Shown here one piece after another: positions 35,240 to 47,987 of a stretch of DNA of 64,000 bases. Positions within the stretch are counted from its first letter, which is position 1. Each line of letters starts with the position of its first letter. The notes below the pieces were generated by a model. That model searched no databases and was not told where the DNA came from. It saw only the letters and a program-made list of their open reading frames with translations. Position numbers and translations under genes: made by a program. The stretch comes from Spongospora subterranea f. sp. subterranea (Eukaryota; Endomyxa: Phytomyxea; Phytomyxea; Plasmodiophorida): assembly GCA_049724395.1 (NCBI GenBank), contig JAUGWO010000011.1, positions 27,633 through 91,632 of the forward strand, given 5' to 3'.

Positions 35240-38200
35240 AACTGATCCCCTCTTCGTTATTCACAGCCCCACACTATAATACTGTAATGTAATGTAATTA
35301 TCACCACTCTCCATCATAACTATACCGCCTCTCAACTGATCCCCTCTTCGTTATTCACAGCCCCACACTATAATACTGTAATGTAATGTAATTATCACCA
35401 CTCTCCATCATAACTATACCGCCTCTCAACTGATCCCCTCTTCGTTATTCACAGCCCCACCCTATAATACTGTAATGTAATGTAATTATCACCACTCTCC
35501 ATCATAACTATACCGCCTCTCAACTGATCCCCTCTTCGTTATTCACAGCCCCACCCTATAATACTGTAATGTAATGTAATTATCACCACTCTCCATCATA
35601 ACTATACCGCCTCTCAACTGATCCCCTCTTCGTTATTCACAGCCCCACCCTATAATACTGTAATGTAATGTAATTATCACCACTCTCCATCATAACTATA
35701 CCGCCTCTCAACTGATCCCCTCTTTGTTATTCACAGCCCCACCCTATAATACTGTAATGTAATTATCACCACTCTCCATCATAACTATACCGCCTCTCAA
35801 CTGATCCCCTCTTCGTTATTCACAGCCCCACCCTATAATACTGTAATGTAATGTAATTATCACCACTCTCCATCATAACTATACCGCCTCTCAACTGATC
35901 CCCTCTTCGTTATTCACAGCCCCACCCTATAATACTGTAATGTAATGTAATTATCACCACTCTCCATCATAACTATACCGCCTCTCAACTGATCCCCTCT
36001 TCGTTATTCACAGCCCCACCCTATAATACTGTAATGTAATGTAATTATCACCACTCTCCATCATAACTATACCGCCTCTCAACTGATCCCCTCTTCGTTA
36101 TTCACAGCCCCACCCTATAATACTGTAATGTAATGTAATTATCACCACTCTCCATCATAACTATACCGCCTCTCAACTGATCCCCTCTTTGTTATTCACA
36201 GCCCCACCCTATAATACTGTAATGTAATGTAATTATCACCACTCTCCACCACTCTCCATCATAACTATACCGCCTCTCAACTGATCCCCTCTTCGTTATT
36301 CACAGCCCCACCCTATAATACTGTAATGTAATGTAATTATCACCACTCTCCATCATAACTATACCGCCTCTCAACTGATCCCCTCTTCGTTATTCACAGC
36401 CCCACCCTATAATACTGTAATGTAATGTAATTATCACCACTCTCCATCATAACTATACCGCCTCTCAACTGATCCCCACTTCGTTATTCACAGCCCCACC
36501 CTATAATACTGTAATGTAATGTAATTATCACCACTCTCCATCATAACTATACCGCCTCTCAACTGATCCCCACTTCGTTATTCACAGCCCCACCCTATAA
36601 TACTGTAATGTAATGTAATTATCACCACTCTCCATCATAACTATACCGCCTCTCAACTGATCCCCTCTTCGTTATTCACAGCCCCACCCTATAATACTGT
36701 AATGTAATGTAATTATCACCACTCTCCATCATAACTATACCGCCTCTCAACTGATCCCCTCTTTGTTATTCACAGCCCCACCCTATAATACTGTAATGTA
36801 ATGTAATTATCACCACTCTCCATCATAACTATACCGCCTCTCAACTGATCCCCTCTTCGTTATTCACAGCCCCACCCTATAATACTGTAATGTAATGTAA
36901 TTATCACCACTCTCCATCATAACTATACCGCCTCTCAACTGATCCCCTCTTCGTTATTCACAGCCCCACCCTATAATACTGTAATGTAATGTAATTATCA
37001 CCACTCTCCATCATAACTATACCGCCTCTCAACTGATCCCCTCTTCGTTATTCACAGCCCCACCCTATAATACTGTAATGTAATGTAATTATCACCACTC
37101 TCCATCATAACTATACCGCCTCTCAACTGATCCCCTCTTCGTTATTCACAGCCCCACCCTATAATACTGTAATGTAATGTAATTATCACCACTCTCCATC
37201 ATAACTATACCGCCTCTCAACTGATCCCCTCTTCGTTATTCGCAGCCCCACCCTATAATACTGTAATGTAATGTAATTATCACCACTCTCCATCATAACT
37301 ATACCGCCTCTCAACTGATCCCCTCTTCGTTATTCGCAGCCCCACCCTATAATACTGTAATGTAATGTAATTATCACCACTCTCCATCATAACTATACCG
37401 CCTCTCGTTAACAGCCCCACCCTATAATACTGTAATGTAATGTAATTATCACCACTCTCCATCATAACTATACCGCCTCTCAACTGATCCCCTCTTCGTT
37501 ATTCACAGCCCCACCCTATAATACTGTAATGTAATGTAATTATCACCACTCTCCATCATAACTATACCGCCTCTCAACTGATCCCCTCTTCGTTATTCAC
37601 AGCCCCACCCTATAATACTGTAATGTAATGTAATTATCACCACTCTCCATCATAACTATACCGCCTCTCAACTGATCCCCTCTTCGTTATTCACAGCCCC
37701 ACCCTATAATACTGTAATGTAATGTAATTATCACCACTCTCCATCATAACTATACCGCCTCTCAACTGATCCCCCTTCGTTATTCACAGCCCCACCCTAT
37801 AATACTGTAATGTAATGTAATTATCACCACTCTCCATCATAACTATACCGCCTCTCAACTGATCCCCTCTTCGTTATTCACAGCCTCCCACCCTATAATA
37901 CTGTAATGTAATGTAATTATCACCACTCTCCATCATAACTATACCGCCTCTCAACTGATCCCCTCTTCGTTATTCACAGCCCCACCCTATAATACTGTAA
38001 TGTAATGTAATTATCACCACTCTCCATCATAACTATACCGCCTCTCAACTGATCCCCTCTTCGTTATTCACAGCCCCACCCTATAATACTGTAATGTAAT
38101 GTAATTATCACCACTCTCCATCATAACTATACCGCCTCTCAACTGATCCCCTCTTCGTTATTCACAGCCCCACCCTATAATACTGTAATGTAATGTAATT

Positions 38201-38510
38201 ATCACCACTCTCCATCATAACTATACCGCCTCTCAACTGATCCCCTCTTCGTTATTCACAGCCCCACCCTATAATACTGTAATGTAATGTAATTATCACC
38301 ACTCTCCATCATAACTATACCGCCAACTGGCAATAGACCATCTACACCGCCTCTCAACGGTCTGACCAGGGGAACAACAGCCACCAATCATAACTATACC
38401 GCCTCTCAACTGATCCCCTCTTCGTTATTCACAGCCCCACCCTATAATACTGTAATGTAATGTAATTATCACCACTCTCCATCATAACTATACCGCCAAC
38501 TCAATAGACC
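35240..38510. repeat. 94-bp satellite array, about 34 units
   Basis: Head-to-tail units; the marker CCCCTCTTCGTTATTC recurs every 94 bp (35247, 35341, 35435, 35529, 35623, 35717 and on). Each unit has the direct repeat TAATG/TAATG and CCACTCTCCATCATAAC. Variants: one unit lacks 5 bp (89-bp spacing near 35717-35806), one has a 10-bp internal duplication near 36240, one lost part near 37400. C/T and A/G substitutions are shared by groups of neighbours, showing recent amplification and conversion. Not CRISPR: no unique spacers. Confidence 0.97.
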
Positions 38511-38545
38511 ATCTACACCAGGGGAACAACACTCACCAATCTGGT
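38324..38545 (+). promoter_or_regulatory. Duplicated 5' flank of the transporter gene around a satellite unit
   Basis: The segment immediately before the start codon (CAATAGACCATCTACACC then AGGGGAACAACACTCACCAAT, 38500-38540) is present a second time at 38331-38389, with one satellite unit between. The gene's leader and core promoter are therefore partly made of satellite and of this duplicated segment. Confidence 0.7.
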
Positions 38546-40056
38546 ATGGGCCAGCAGCGGCAGGGTTACGAGCAACACCGCTCCAATGGCGCTCGACTGT
38601 TTATAGCCAGCTCGGTAGTGGTGTTTGCCTCCTATTCGGTATATTCCCTCCTCCTGGTAATTACTGGACATGTTCCTTATTGGGCATCCTCACCGCTGCC
38701 CTAATTCTGCTCTCTCTCTCTCACCATCTGCACCTTTCTTATAGGAGTTCATCCTTAACGGGATACCTGGCTACTCCTTCACCACATTCCTCACACTATT
38801 CCAGTTCGCCAGCGGCGCCCTTCTCCTTCACCTGCACCGCCTTTGCGCCAAAAGGGAATCCAGCGCCCCGATCCGCGCCTATTTGCTGTTGGCAGTGCTG
38901 TCAACCAGGTCCCGATCCCGCCGTTCGTGTCCTCTGCCCCATATCTCACCCTCCCTATGATCAGCTCATTCATATTGAGTAATCTTAGCTGTATATATCT
39001 CACATATCCTACACAGGTTAATCCATATCTCTCTCTATTGTCTCATCGTCATAACTCAACATATCCTATACAGGTGCTATATATATATATATATATACAA
39101 TCGCTATTATCATCTCATTTGCTATTTCCTTCTCAAAGGTTCTCTTGAAGAACGGTAAACTACTCCCAGTAATGGGGGTTGGCAGATTATGGCTTAACAA
39201 GCGATTCCCAGTTCTGGAATATGTATCGGTTGTGATCCTCACAATAGGGATGATCATATTCTCTCTGGGGAATTCATTATCACCGACCGCCCTCGATAGA
39301 ACAGGTTGGTTAAACTTATCATTGATGCCAGTCAATCAATAACGCCCTCATTAAAATCAGGACTGATATTGATATCGGGAGCAGTTATATCTGACGCCTT
39401 TATAGGCAATGCTCAAGAACTCATTCTCCGAACTTATTTATCCTCAAAGCTTGAACTAGTAAGGCCAATCAATATCGTATACTGTTGCACTATCTCCTCA
39501 TCATCAAACTGATTTAGATGTATTACACTAAAGGATTGGGAACGCTATTCATATTGATAGTTTGCATATTATCGGGTGAATTATATCATGGCCTGTATTT
39601 CTGTTCACAAAATCTATCTGTTCTGCTCTATCTTTCAGTAAACAAGTTCATTTCCTATCTTTCGGTGTTTAACTCCAAAACAGGCGTTTAGCTTGTCTGG
39701 ATTAGTTGGCGAACTCTCTGTTCTAGCGTTAATCGAGAAAGTCAGATGGGATTCTGTTCGGCTCGATCATAATCTGATATTTGTGAATTCTGTAGTTTGG
39801 TGTTATTGAGGCAGTGACTGTCACATCATTGAGGAAGATGTTCACAATTATCCTCAGCTTTATCCTGTTCCCCAAACCTATTGTACCGGCACATTATATT
39901 GGCACTATTGCAGTGTTTTCTGGTATTGCCCTCAACGTGTACGTCAAGGTACGATGGAATAGGAAAACTCATCTTAATCGCGATATTGCTCATATTCTGA
40001 CCCATTTCGTTAGCAGAATGTATCCCAGATTGACAGAGCATTATTTAGCATTTTAG
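38546..40056 (+). CDS. SLC35B-type nucleotide-sugar/PAPS transporter
   Basis: UAA transporter family, closest to SLC35B3 (PAPS transporter 2) by the motifs I can place; such carriers import activated sulfate or nucleotide sugars into the Golgi. Eight exons: 38546-38656, 38745-38908, 38965-39016, 39139-39304, 39361-39458, 39518-39637, 39684-39740, 39811-40056, giving 337 aa. Introns are 88, 56, 122, 56, 59, 46 and 70 nt; the 122-nt intron holds an (AT)n run. Motifs: LSCIYLTYPTQV next to LLKNGKLLPVM, GAVISDAFIGNAQE, and the family signature VTSLRKMFTIILSFILFPKP followed by YIGTIAVFSGIALNVY. About ten membrane segments. The start ATG is the first in frame and lies within about 40 bp of satellite DNA. 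Substrate cannot be fixed from sequence alone. Confidence 0.88.
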
Positions 40057-40379
40057 GCAGGCATAGAGGCAAAGTCAAGTACCTGATAGTCGACAATTCG
40101 TCATTTGTTTGATGCCGCTGCACAAGAGTAAACCATTTATATTTATTTAACATCAAAATTCTGTCACGTGCGCAGCATCAGCCTTGAGATCTATTTTGGC
40201 AGCAATCTCTGGCTCGGCTGGAGCACCGTACCAGCAACTCTATCTAGCCCGTTTTCGATAACAGAACTGGTACTCAGCGTTATCAATATTCATTAATTCA
40301 GCCTTGAAACACAGGTATAGTCTTTGCCTACTGAGTCTTGAATTTTTAGAGGTTGTGTCGTTGTCTCTTGATCGTAATT

Positions 40380-40874
40380 TCATTGAAATGTTATGGCACA
40401 ACTCACAAGGTTGTCCTGTATTAAATCTCTGTCTCCGTACCCACACGAAGCATAAAAATTATGTCCAGAATGCTGGAAGTTGGTGCAAAGTGGCATCGCA
40501 GCCTGTAAAACCTTGTCAGGGCACTCACGAAACACCAAATCAGCGTTTTTCGTGAGCCACGCCTTCAGCAACCCGAATCCTTTTTCGATTGGATTCAACT
40601 GAGGTGAATACGGAGGAAGATATATAATCCTTGCCCCGATTGTATGAATCACATCCTCTAATTCTTTGTATAAATGAATTTTGGCGTTGTCCAGAATTAC
40701 GATGCTTCTTGGCATTGGCCACGGTTGGAGAAACGGGCAGATTGATCGTAAAAATGCATCGTGAAACTTCTGCCGAGTGAAAGTATCTGCAGTTGTCTCC
40801 CAGGAAAAGAATCCTGTTGTGTCAAAGGCTGCCAATATAGAAACTCGAGCTCCCCTTTGAAAAGGCAGGTTCAC
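40380..40874 (-). mobile_element. Tc1/mariner-like transposase, 3' fragment
   Basis: A plain DNA transposon relic. The open frame holds IVILDNAKIH (second catalytic Asp) and IIYLPPYSPQLNPIEKGFGL (the PPYSP-x-LNPIE box with the third acidic residue), typical of the DDE_3 domain. The N-terminal half with the first Asp is missing: similarity begins at about 40874 and unrelated retroelement sequence follows. Host context: 320 bp after the transporter gene. Confidence 0.85.
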
Positions 40875-40943
40875 AGTTAGCTATATTTATCAACGTTTGA
40901 CACAGCTGTGCACTTTCATCAATCAATTCCGCTTGTTGCGAAG

Positions 40944-42030
40944 TCAGAGTGTCGGTTTGCAGTTTGCTTGACCGAAATGTTCTGTTATTCGTCTGATGCA
41001 GACTTCTTGAGTCAGGACGATGCCTTGCTCCGTTCGTCTGGCCTTTGTGCCTAGAAATTCGTCGAGTTCGCCTAGGTCTTTCATGCGGAATGTTCTTCCT
41101 AGAATCTGTTCGTTGTCTCCCATGATGAGTAGAATAGTAAGGACGTCCCGTTGTAAGTCCGTTTTCAACTTAACGAGGGTCTCGTCTCAATCGTAGCTTT
41201 AGAAAGCAAACCTGTTTCACCCGATGAGGAATTTGCCGTTGTTGGAGCGATTGAAATATCCCCGTTGGATTTTTGCGTAAGTTTGGGGTGTCTTTTAATT
41301 TGAATAATTTTCAGTTTCCGAGATGCGTGATTCTGGTTTGAATTCGCATTCTTTGAAACTTTAAGATTATGCAATCTCTGTTGCGGTCACGTTGTGAAGC
41401 CATGCTCAGGTATAGCATCTTTTAGCGATCTGCTTTTCTGCCCTCTATGATTTCTCTGGAGCATTTATTGATGGCGTCCAGTAACTTGCTGTATTGACTT
41501 TAGAAAGTACAGCCAGTGGTATTGGTGAAGATGAGTACACAAAGGTAAACAAGAGTTCTTAAGAGCTTATAAGAATGATTTTTATTAACAAGGGACATAA
41601 AGTTGTTGTCAAAGGACGGAGAGCACAGAGGGCTGTACACTTGCGACATGACGGTTTGTTGTGTCCACGCAATACCAGATGTCATATTTTTTGGTTTTTG
41701 TGCCAACCATCCAATTTTTATCTCTGAAATGATGATTTGAGCGAATCATAGCTTTAAGATAGTCCGCTTTCAAGAGGTTGTGTTTGAAATTGACCATTTG
41801 TGGACTGAATATTTTGTCAGTTTGACAAGCTCTCAAGATACGGATGTTTTCTCCTGTAATCCAGCTGCTTTTTGTCAGCTCTGGCTTGTATGATGCATAG
41901 TGTGTATATTGCATTTGTTTGTGGGTTTTTGTAATGTTTGAATGTTCCCGTGTGGGTTATGCCCATTTCATTACGACACCAGTTAAACTTGGCTGTGTTC
42001 AATGACTTTGTCATCGCGATCGTTAGGCCT
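40944..42030 (-). mobile_element. Ty1/copia retroelement fossil, partial
   Basis: Minus-strand pieces: an RT C-terminal segment near 41.1-40.95 kb (FRMKDLGELDEFLG) and more doubtful pol-like fragments up to 42.0 kb. Broken many times; no LTRs found. Confidence 0.6.
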
Positions 42031-42589
42031 CTATGTGCAATATATAATTAATAGGGAAGTGTATAATTATGTGAATTGAAAGAAGATTTTGTCCCAGTCA
42101 TCTCATTAATTGGTGGGACTCCGGTAATGAGGGTGGTCAGGCCAATGACAATTAGGGGACCGGTAATGGGGTTAAGAGATGAGTAATCGCGTCATGTAAG
42201 ACCCTGTAAATGCCAATTAACTCGATATTGGCATTTTGGAAATGGAGGTCTGACCGTCCATTTCGGATTGGAATGCCAGTTTCTACTAGAACGTATAACA
42301 AATTCCGTGGGAGCATAAAATCATCATTTGCAAAGGTGTTCAACATGGAATCGTACCAAATGATGCCAATAGTCGTGTTTTTTATTGCAGCTTAGTATGT
42401 GACAACGTATCTGCTTTAATCACCATGCCGAAGATCGGCCTTTACAGGAGAACAGTGAGTTCAAAGAGCGTTTGACAGGAAACCGACGTCAATTTCGCGA
42501 AAATATGAGAATGATGCCGGAGACATTCTGTCGTTCTTCGAGATGTATTGATCCAGCAAGGACTGGGTCCGAGTCGTTTTGTATTATCC

Positions 42590-44540
42590 TATTCTGATAG
42601 CGACTGGGGCCAGAATATTGACACACGACGATCAACTACTGGATATATAGTGAAGCTAGCAGGATCACCAGTGAGCTGAAAGAGCAAACGCCAATCAACT
42701 GTGGTCACATCGTCCGTTCATGTTGAGTACATGTGTGCCTAATGGTGATGATTCCACGAACATGGCGATCTATGAGACAATCAGAGAAGTAATGGTTAAG
42801 GACATTACTGGTCGAATTAGGATACCCTGATTCCAGACCAGCCAAGATATACGGCGACAATCAAGGCTGTTTGACAATATGCAATAATGTCAGGAGCGAT
42901 TATCGGACAAAACACATTGATATAAAGTTCCGCTTCTCCAGGGATCAACTACAGACAGGAGCGACAACCCTGGAATATTGTCCTACATGAGAGATGGTGG
43001 CGGATTCTTCAACCAAACCCACAACTACTGCTAAATACCAATAGTGCCGCCAAGCAATGGGTATAAAAGATGTTGCCTCGAGGGGGACTGCCATGTACTC
43101 AGCATGAACGGACGATGTGGCCACTGTTGATTGGCGTTTGCTCTTCCAGCTCACTGGTGATCCTGCTAGCTTCACTATATATCCAGTAGTTGATCGTCGT
43201 TTGTCAATATTCTGGCCCCAGTCGCTATCAGAACAGGATTTTATCTTGTCGTTATCCCCCCGATGATATACAATGCTGAAAACCTGTGTACACGATAAAT
43301 ATTGAAGGACCTTTTTCGCAGCTGAGGAACGGGGTCAGAGATATATTGACAGAGGGCGCCCTCAGCAGTTGATATATCAGGACGAGTATCGGTTGAGATA
43401 TAGTTCAGTGCGCCAACCAATCTTCCATATGGTATCGACCTCATTTTGTCTCTTTCATCATCATCCTTTGAGGCCATGTTTTTGTTTAAGTAATGGCTTG
43501 GTTGATGCGGATCGCTGGTGGGTTTACATGATGACCATGTTGAACTGGACCATCGATTCGCGAATATAGGTGGCCTGATTTATGGAGATGGTGCCGTTTA
43601 TCATGATCATGCATACTGTACCTAAAATACGTGTTGGTTCGCCGAGATCAGTGATCTAGATTTCTGAACCCAGTCTTGATACGATATTCTCGGATAGTCT
43701 ATCGTTATTGTGGACCATTATCCTATCGTCGACGTATAATCCGATGACAATAGTATTATTTCCTTCCCGTAGCACGTACAGTACATGCATGCCTCTGAAA
43801 TGCATCGTTTGAAAAACTAACGACGTCACCAGATATTAATTATCTTCTTATTCCACCAGACGTAATTTGGGGTGAATGGTCAGTATTGAAACCATCTACT
43901 GTAGTCATGTACAACTCCTCATCGATATCGCCGTTAAGTTATGCTCCAACAACGTCCAGTTAACGAAGTATTGATTTATGTAAGGACCCGAGCGTTAACA
44001 GAGTATCTTGAGGATTGTTGATGCGCCACCGGTGCAAAAGTCTCGTTATAATCTACCCCAAACGCTGCGAGAATCCTTTTGCCACGAGTCGAGCCTTGAA
44101 CTTTTCCACCTATCCGGTATTATCCTTTCTCGGCTTTACTGTGAATATCCATTTACACTTAAATGGCTTGATGTTAGAGGAGCGGGATACGAGTTCGAAT
44201 GCCTTGAAGTCAACCATATTCTGGTATTCGGCCAAGATGGCATCACGCGCCAATATCCTGCAAAAGTAGTGAGACAGGTTCTTGAACTGATGACGGTATC
44301 TTGATGTCGGTGCATCATATATTGATATATCAGGCGTAGGAAGAGACCTTTGTGTCAAGACGGTAGTGGGTTTATGTACTGCGTTTGAAATTCCAGAATT
44401 CAGACGGTGAGTGTCTTGATCTCGCCGACCTGCGTGGGGCAGGGGAATTGGTACCTGAGCATCTGTATCTTGAACCTCTTCTTGGTCGGTTGCATTTCCG
44501 CGACCTGGGATTTCTTCATCGTCAACCTCCATCTGATTAT
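42590..44540 (-). mobile_element. Ty1/copia retroelement fossil with inverted duplication
   Basis: Minus-strand pol pieces from 44.5 kb leftwards: start of RT (FKCKWIFTVKPRKDN), a connection region near 43.4 kb (LVGALNYISTDTRPDIS) and RNase H near 43.2 kb (LAGSPVSWKSKRQST). A stretch of the RNase H region (about 43092-43236) is repeated in inverse orientation at 42590-42732 with several per cent divergence. Old, broken many times. Confidence 0.75.
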
Positions 44541-44699
44541 TTGCATCGTCAAAGTTTTCATCTTCGGAGCTCTCGATTGCGTCGTCTCAGCGTATTGATA
44601 TGGCCGATAAATATGGTGTCCCGAAACGGCTCATGTTTCCTTTGCGTTGGTTGATTTCAAAATGTAAACGAATCCTCGAATCTACTGACATAAACCTTC

Positions 44700-45005
44700 T
44701 TTTGTATCGGATCCCATAAGTGATATACTTTGGTATGGTATGGTATACAAATGTTCGCGGGTTCTTATGGGTTGGGTAATTCTGTGTACTACCAGGTTTA
44801 CCCTACTTCCGCCTGGCCGCTACAAGTAGCTTGGGATTCCACTGAAGGAACCTGTTAGACCAGCTGGATTCAGCAACATAACCTGTCCTACGACCATACC
44901 GAATGGGACCTGCCCCCACCCGATTACATTGCCTATCCAGAGTTTCGAGTTCACTGCAAGCAGCTCACTCTTCCACATTCATTATGGCCATGTGGTCAGA
45001 CCCAG
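44700..45005. repeat. Dispersed repeat, copy A
   Basis: Matches the two copies at 55.08-55.96 kb in reverse orientation, including the GGTATGGTATGG microsatellite end, CCGCTACAAGTAGCTTGGG and GACCAGCTGGATTCAGCAAC. No gene. Confidence 0.8.
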
Positions 45006-45011
45006 TAAAGA

Positions 45012-46150
45012 CTAAACATATCTAGATAAAGCAGCCTGCTTTTTCAGCTTTTCGCTTTTGGTCATGGCCTTCTCATGGCTCCAGATTGCTGTGGTGAAAG
45101 TAGTTGCCGGTAGTGTTTTGTAGAGTCGTCTGCATTTCTTGAGGCGGCTTTTGAATACTTCGCATTGTAGCACCTGATGTTCTAAGGTTTCGGTATGGTT
45201 GTCGCAGTGTCTGCACTTGTTCGTGTCTTCCATCCCTATGTTGCTGAGGTGCTGTCTACATCTGCTATGTCCAGTTCGCGCTCTGTTAATTAGCATGTGT
45301 GGTATGGATTCACCTGGTAGTTTGCGAAACGGATTTCTATCCGGGTAGTTTTGGAAGTGGCTGTGTTTGACGTTCGCCTTCAGGTACTGTTATAATTGAC
45401 TTCGCTCGTATTTCCTAAGTTGTAGTTTGAAGGATGCCAGAAATGGTCCATGCTCTATTTTGGTCCCAATATTCGCCGCATTTTTTTCTAGTTGATCAAT
45501 TTCATTGCTTCGTCCTATCGCTTTTGAGTTGTCATTATCAGATGTGCCATTTGTGTGGTGGACATGACTTGGTACGTAGTGAATGTGTATCTGATTACGA
45601 CAGGTTAATTTCGCTAGTAGTCGAGCAGAGTCTGCCACAACTGCATATACTCTTCGAGGTTTGATAGGTAATGATTGGAATTGGCTTACCCAGGATAACG
45701 AGTCTGTCATAATGTGGGTCGTTCTGTTTTTGAATCTCTGATCTAGGGCCAGTTCTAGACCAGCATGTACTGCAATGATCTCGGCTTCGTAACTCGAGGT
45801 GATTTTGCGACTCAGTTTGATTTGCGACTTCTCCTCATTGTGATTTGCCTCTACACCTTTGGTGCTTTGTATCGAATAAGGGCAGCAGCACCCCCTTTTT
45901 TGCCTTTAGTATAACTGCCATCAGTCCATATTTCTACATCCGGGTCTCGTGGAAGAAGTGCGTTTCGTTTGTGCTTTTCAATTGCCTCCTATCGCGTGGA
46001 TTTGTGGTAATTTACTGTATACAGAGCCTCGAGAATGTTTGGTGCAATATCTAGCGTTGCATGTATGGTTTTGTATCCTTTCGGGACTGTCTCTCTGAGA
46101 GCTTTCCAGACTTCGCCAAGCCATCGCCGAATCCTATCCATTTGGTGTAG
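45012..46150 (-). mobile_element. LINE 3' region: RNase H and zinc-binding end
   Basis: Reading leftwards: an RNase H-like domain (TDSLSWVSQFQSLP, IHIHYVPSHV, and upstream a frame with YEAEIIAVHAGLELAL), then the usual C-terminal cysteine-histidine motif NKCRHCDNHTETLEHQVLQC preceded by ARTGHSRCRQHLS. This order is typical of RNase H-bearing non-LTR retrotransposons. The 5' part (endonuclease, RT) is absent, as expected for a 5'-truncated insertion, and the frame is interrupted at least once. Confidence 0.8.
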
Positions 46151-46230
46151 TCCTGTCCCAGTTGTGATCCGTTGGCGCGCGCGGCTAAAACCGTCATCGT
46201 GGCTGCGCTAATAATTTTGTCTCTCAATAC

Positions 46231-47745
46231 CGTAGACCACAGAATAATCCGTTACACCGTAGTTTTCACTAAAACACAAATATATCCCGTATTTTGGTGA
46301 ATCCGACCACAACAGACTCGGACAGCTGATTTATGAACTTACCTTTGAACTGTACGCAGACAACTGGATCAATCTGTGTACCTAGTCCGTGGGCGCACAG
46401 TTTTGTGACCGTACGTTACCCCCACCGATCACTTGTTCAATCATGTCTGACTTCGAAAGAATTGTTGCGGAAGGGTAATACGGTTTATTGTGTGATCGTC
46501 GAAATTGGAACTAGGGGGAATCTTAAAGGCCTAATTTTACTGTCGCAGCTGCAGACTCCATCTGCGCGTAGATGGAAAATTTGGGACAAACTTATCGCAG
46601 CTGAGTTCAGTTCAACCAGCCCTGAAAAATTGATTGCATTAGCCAAAGGGGTCGATGATGAAGAGCCACTTGGTCAACAAACTCATTGGCCGCGTCCAGC
46701 ACTGCTATCTCGAACTGCTCTTCAGGATCGGCCCCTTTGCCTAATGCAATCAATTCTTCAGGGCTGGCTGAACTGAACTCAGCTGCGATAAGTTTGTCCC
46801 AGTTCGTGGATTGTAGGAGGGGATGTCGGCATCGTTCGTCAAGAATTGGTTGCGCGCCATTCTGAGTAGTGATGAACTGGTCAAGAGCTCGGTTAAATTG
46901 CACGTCATCGATGGGAATATTTGTTGACGGCGATGGTAGCGGATTTTGTGAAAAAGTGAGAAAGACACCGAAATACTTTCTTGAATGAGCTGTTCAAGCA
47001 ATGAGATACATCTTTGATGCGAATTGAGAACTTACTGGTAAACAGAGACTGCAGTAGACATAGTCGTATGAATTTGAATGAAACCGGGAGTCAACATGAC
47101 GATCTCGGAAATGCCTGCCCATGGTTTCAGAACGAGGACAATAATAAGCGCACGAAAGACATTGATATCCCGAGATGAATTTGACGCCAGGTACAGGTGG
47201 TAATCATTGGCAACTCCATGTATTGTTTCAGTCAAGGATGATTGGCAGAACATATTTCAGCTTCAATCAGCAATAGTGCTTGTTTGACAAAGGCCAAAGA
47301 GGGAGTAGTGCCAGTATGTTTGTCTCGAATGTGTTGGCGAATGGGCCGGGAGATTGGACTTAAGACATACTGGCATTTCCTGCGCACCAAAATCGACAGC
47401 TCAGCAATGAAAGAAATGTCATAAAGAGTGAGACTGGAGATAGGTATGGGGTCCTCTTGGTCTTGGTCCTGATCAGGCGTTGGTCTATGATTTACTGAGG
47501 CCAATCTGGAACATTGAAGGACATGTCTTCGAAGTCTCCATCTACGCGCAGATGGAGTCTGCAACTGCGACAGTAAAATTAGGCCTTTGAGTTTCCCCCT
47601 AGTTCCAATTTCGTCGATCACACAATAAACCGTATTTCGTGTGTATTAAACACAGTTTTCCCGTAATTTCAAATCCGAAATCACAGTATAAAGACCCCCG
47701 TATTTGCGATTTTCCTGACGGATTATTCTGTGGTCGACGGTAAGG
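46231..47745. repeat. 1.5-kb imperfect fold-back with a nested palindrome
   Basis: Outer inverted repeats: 46231-46262 with 47720-47745 (CCACAGAATAATCCGT) and 46474-46576 with 47539-47642, the latter about 95 per cent alike. Inside, 46583-46800 is itself a palindrome with arms of about 83 bp (left starts GGGACAAACTTATCGCAG, right ends with its complement). The minus strand reads as a decayed gene, with RKCQYVLSPISRPIRQHIRD suggestive of a C2H2-like finger seen in some fungal recombinase/helicase elements, and LIAAEFSSASPEELIALG in the palindrome. The element family cannot be named. Confidence 0.75.
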
Positions 47746-47987
47746 TGACTGGGACTGTAGCTCAGAAAATGAGATGTGTACAGTACGTACTTTTATCGAT
47801 GTCATCCAAACATATAAATTGCCGCGCACTTTTCTGTACCTTTTCCGCCCGACTCTACTGAACACAATTGGGATCACTGATCAATCTCATGGCCACGCAG
47901 TATGGATCACACCATTGAGATCAATATTGAATTGAATCTGCCAATCGCTCTCCACCTCATTGGCACTTGTTCATTTGATTCCACTTA

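Noticed and set aside
35240-38510. CRISPR-like regularity of the 94-bp repeats
   Set aside because: Units are contiguous with no unique spacers, and the genome is eukaryotic; it is a satellite. The open frame inside it (37280-37483, minus) is an accident of the repeat.
40153-40446. Possible C-terminal exon on the minus strand (WYGAPAEPEIAAKIDLKADA)
   Set aside because: Protein-like, but it is in frame with a stop just before it, no splice junction fits, and it overlaps transposase sequence; too weak to list as a gene.
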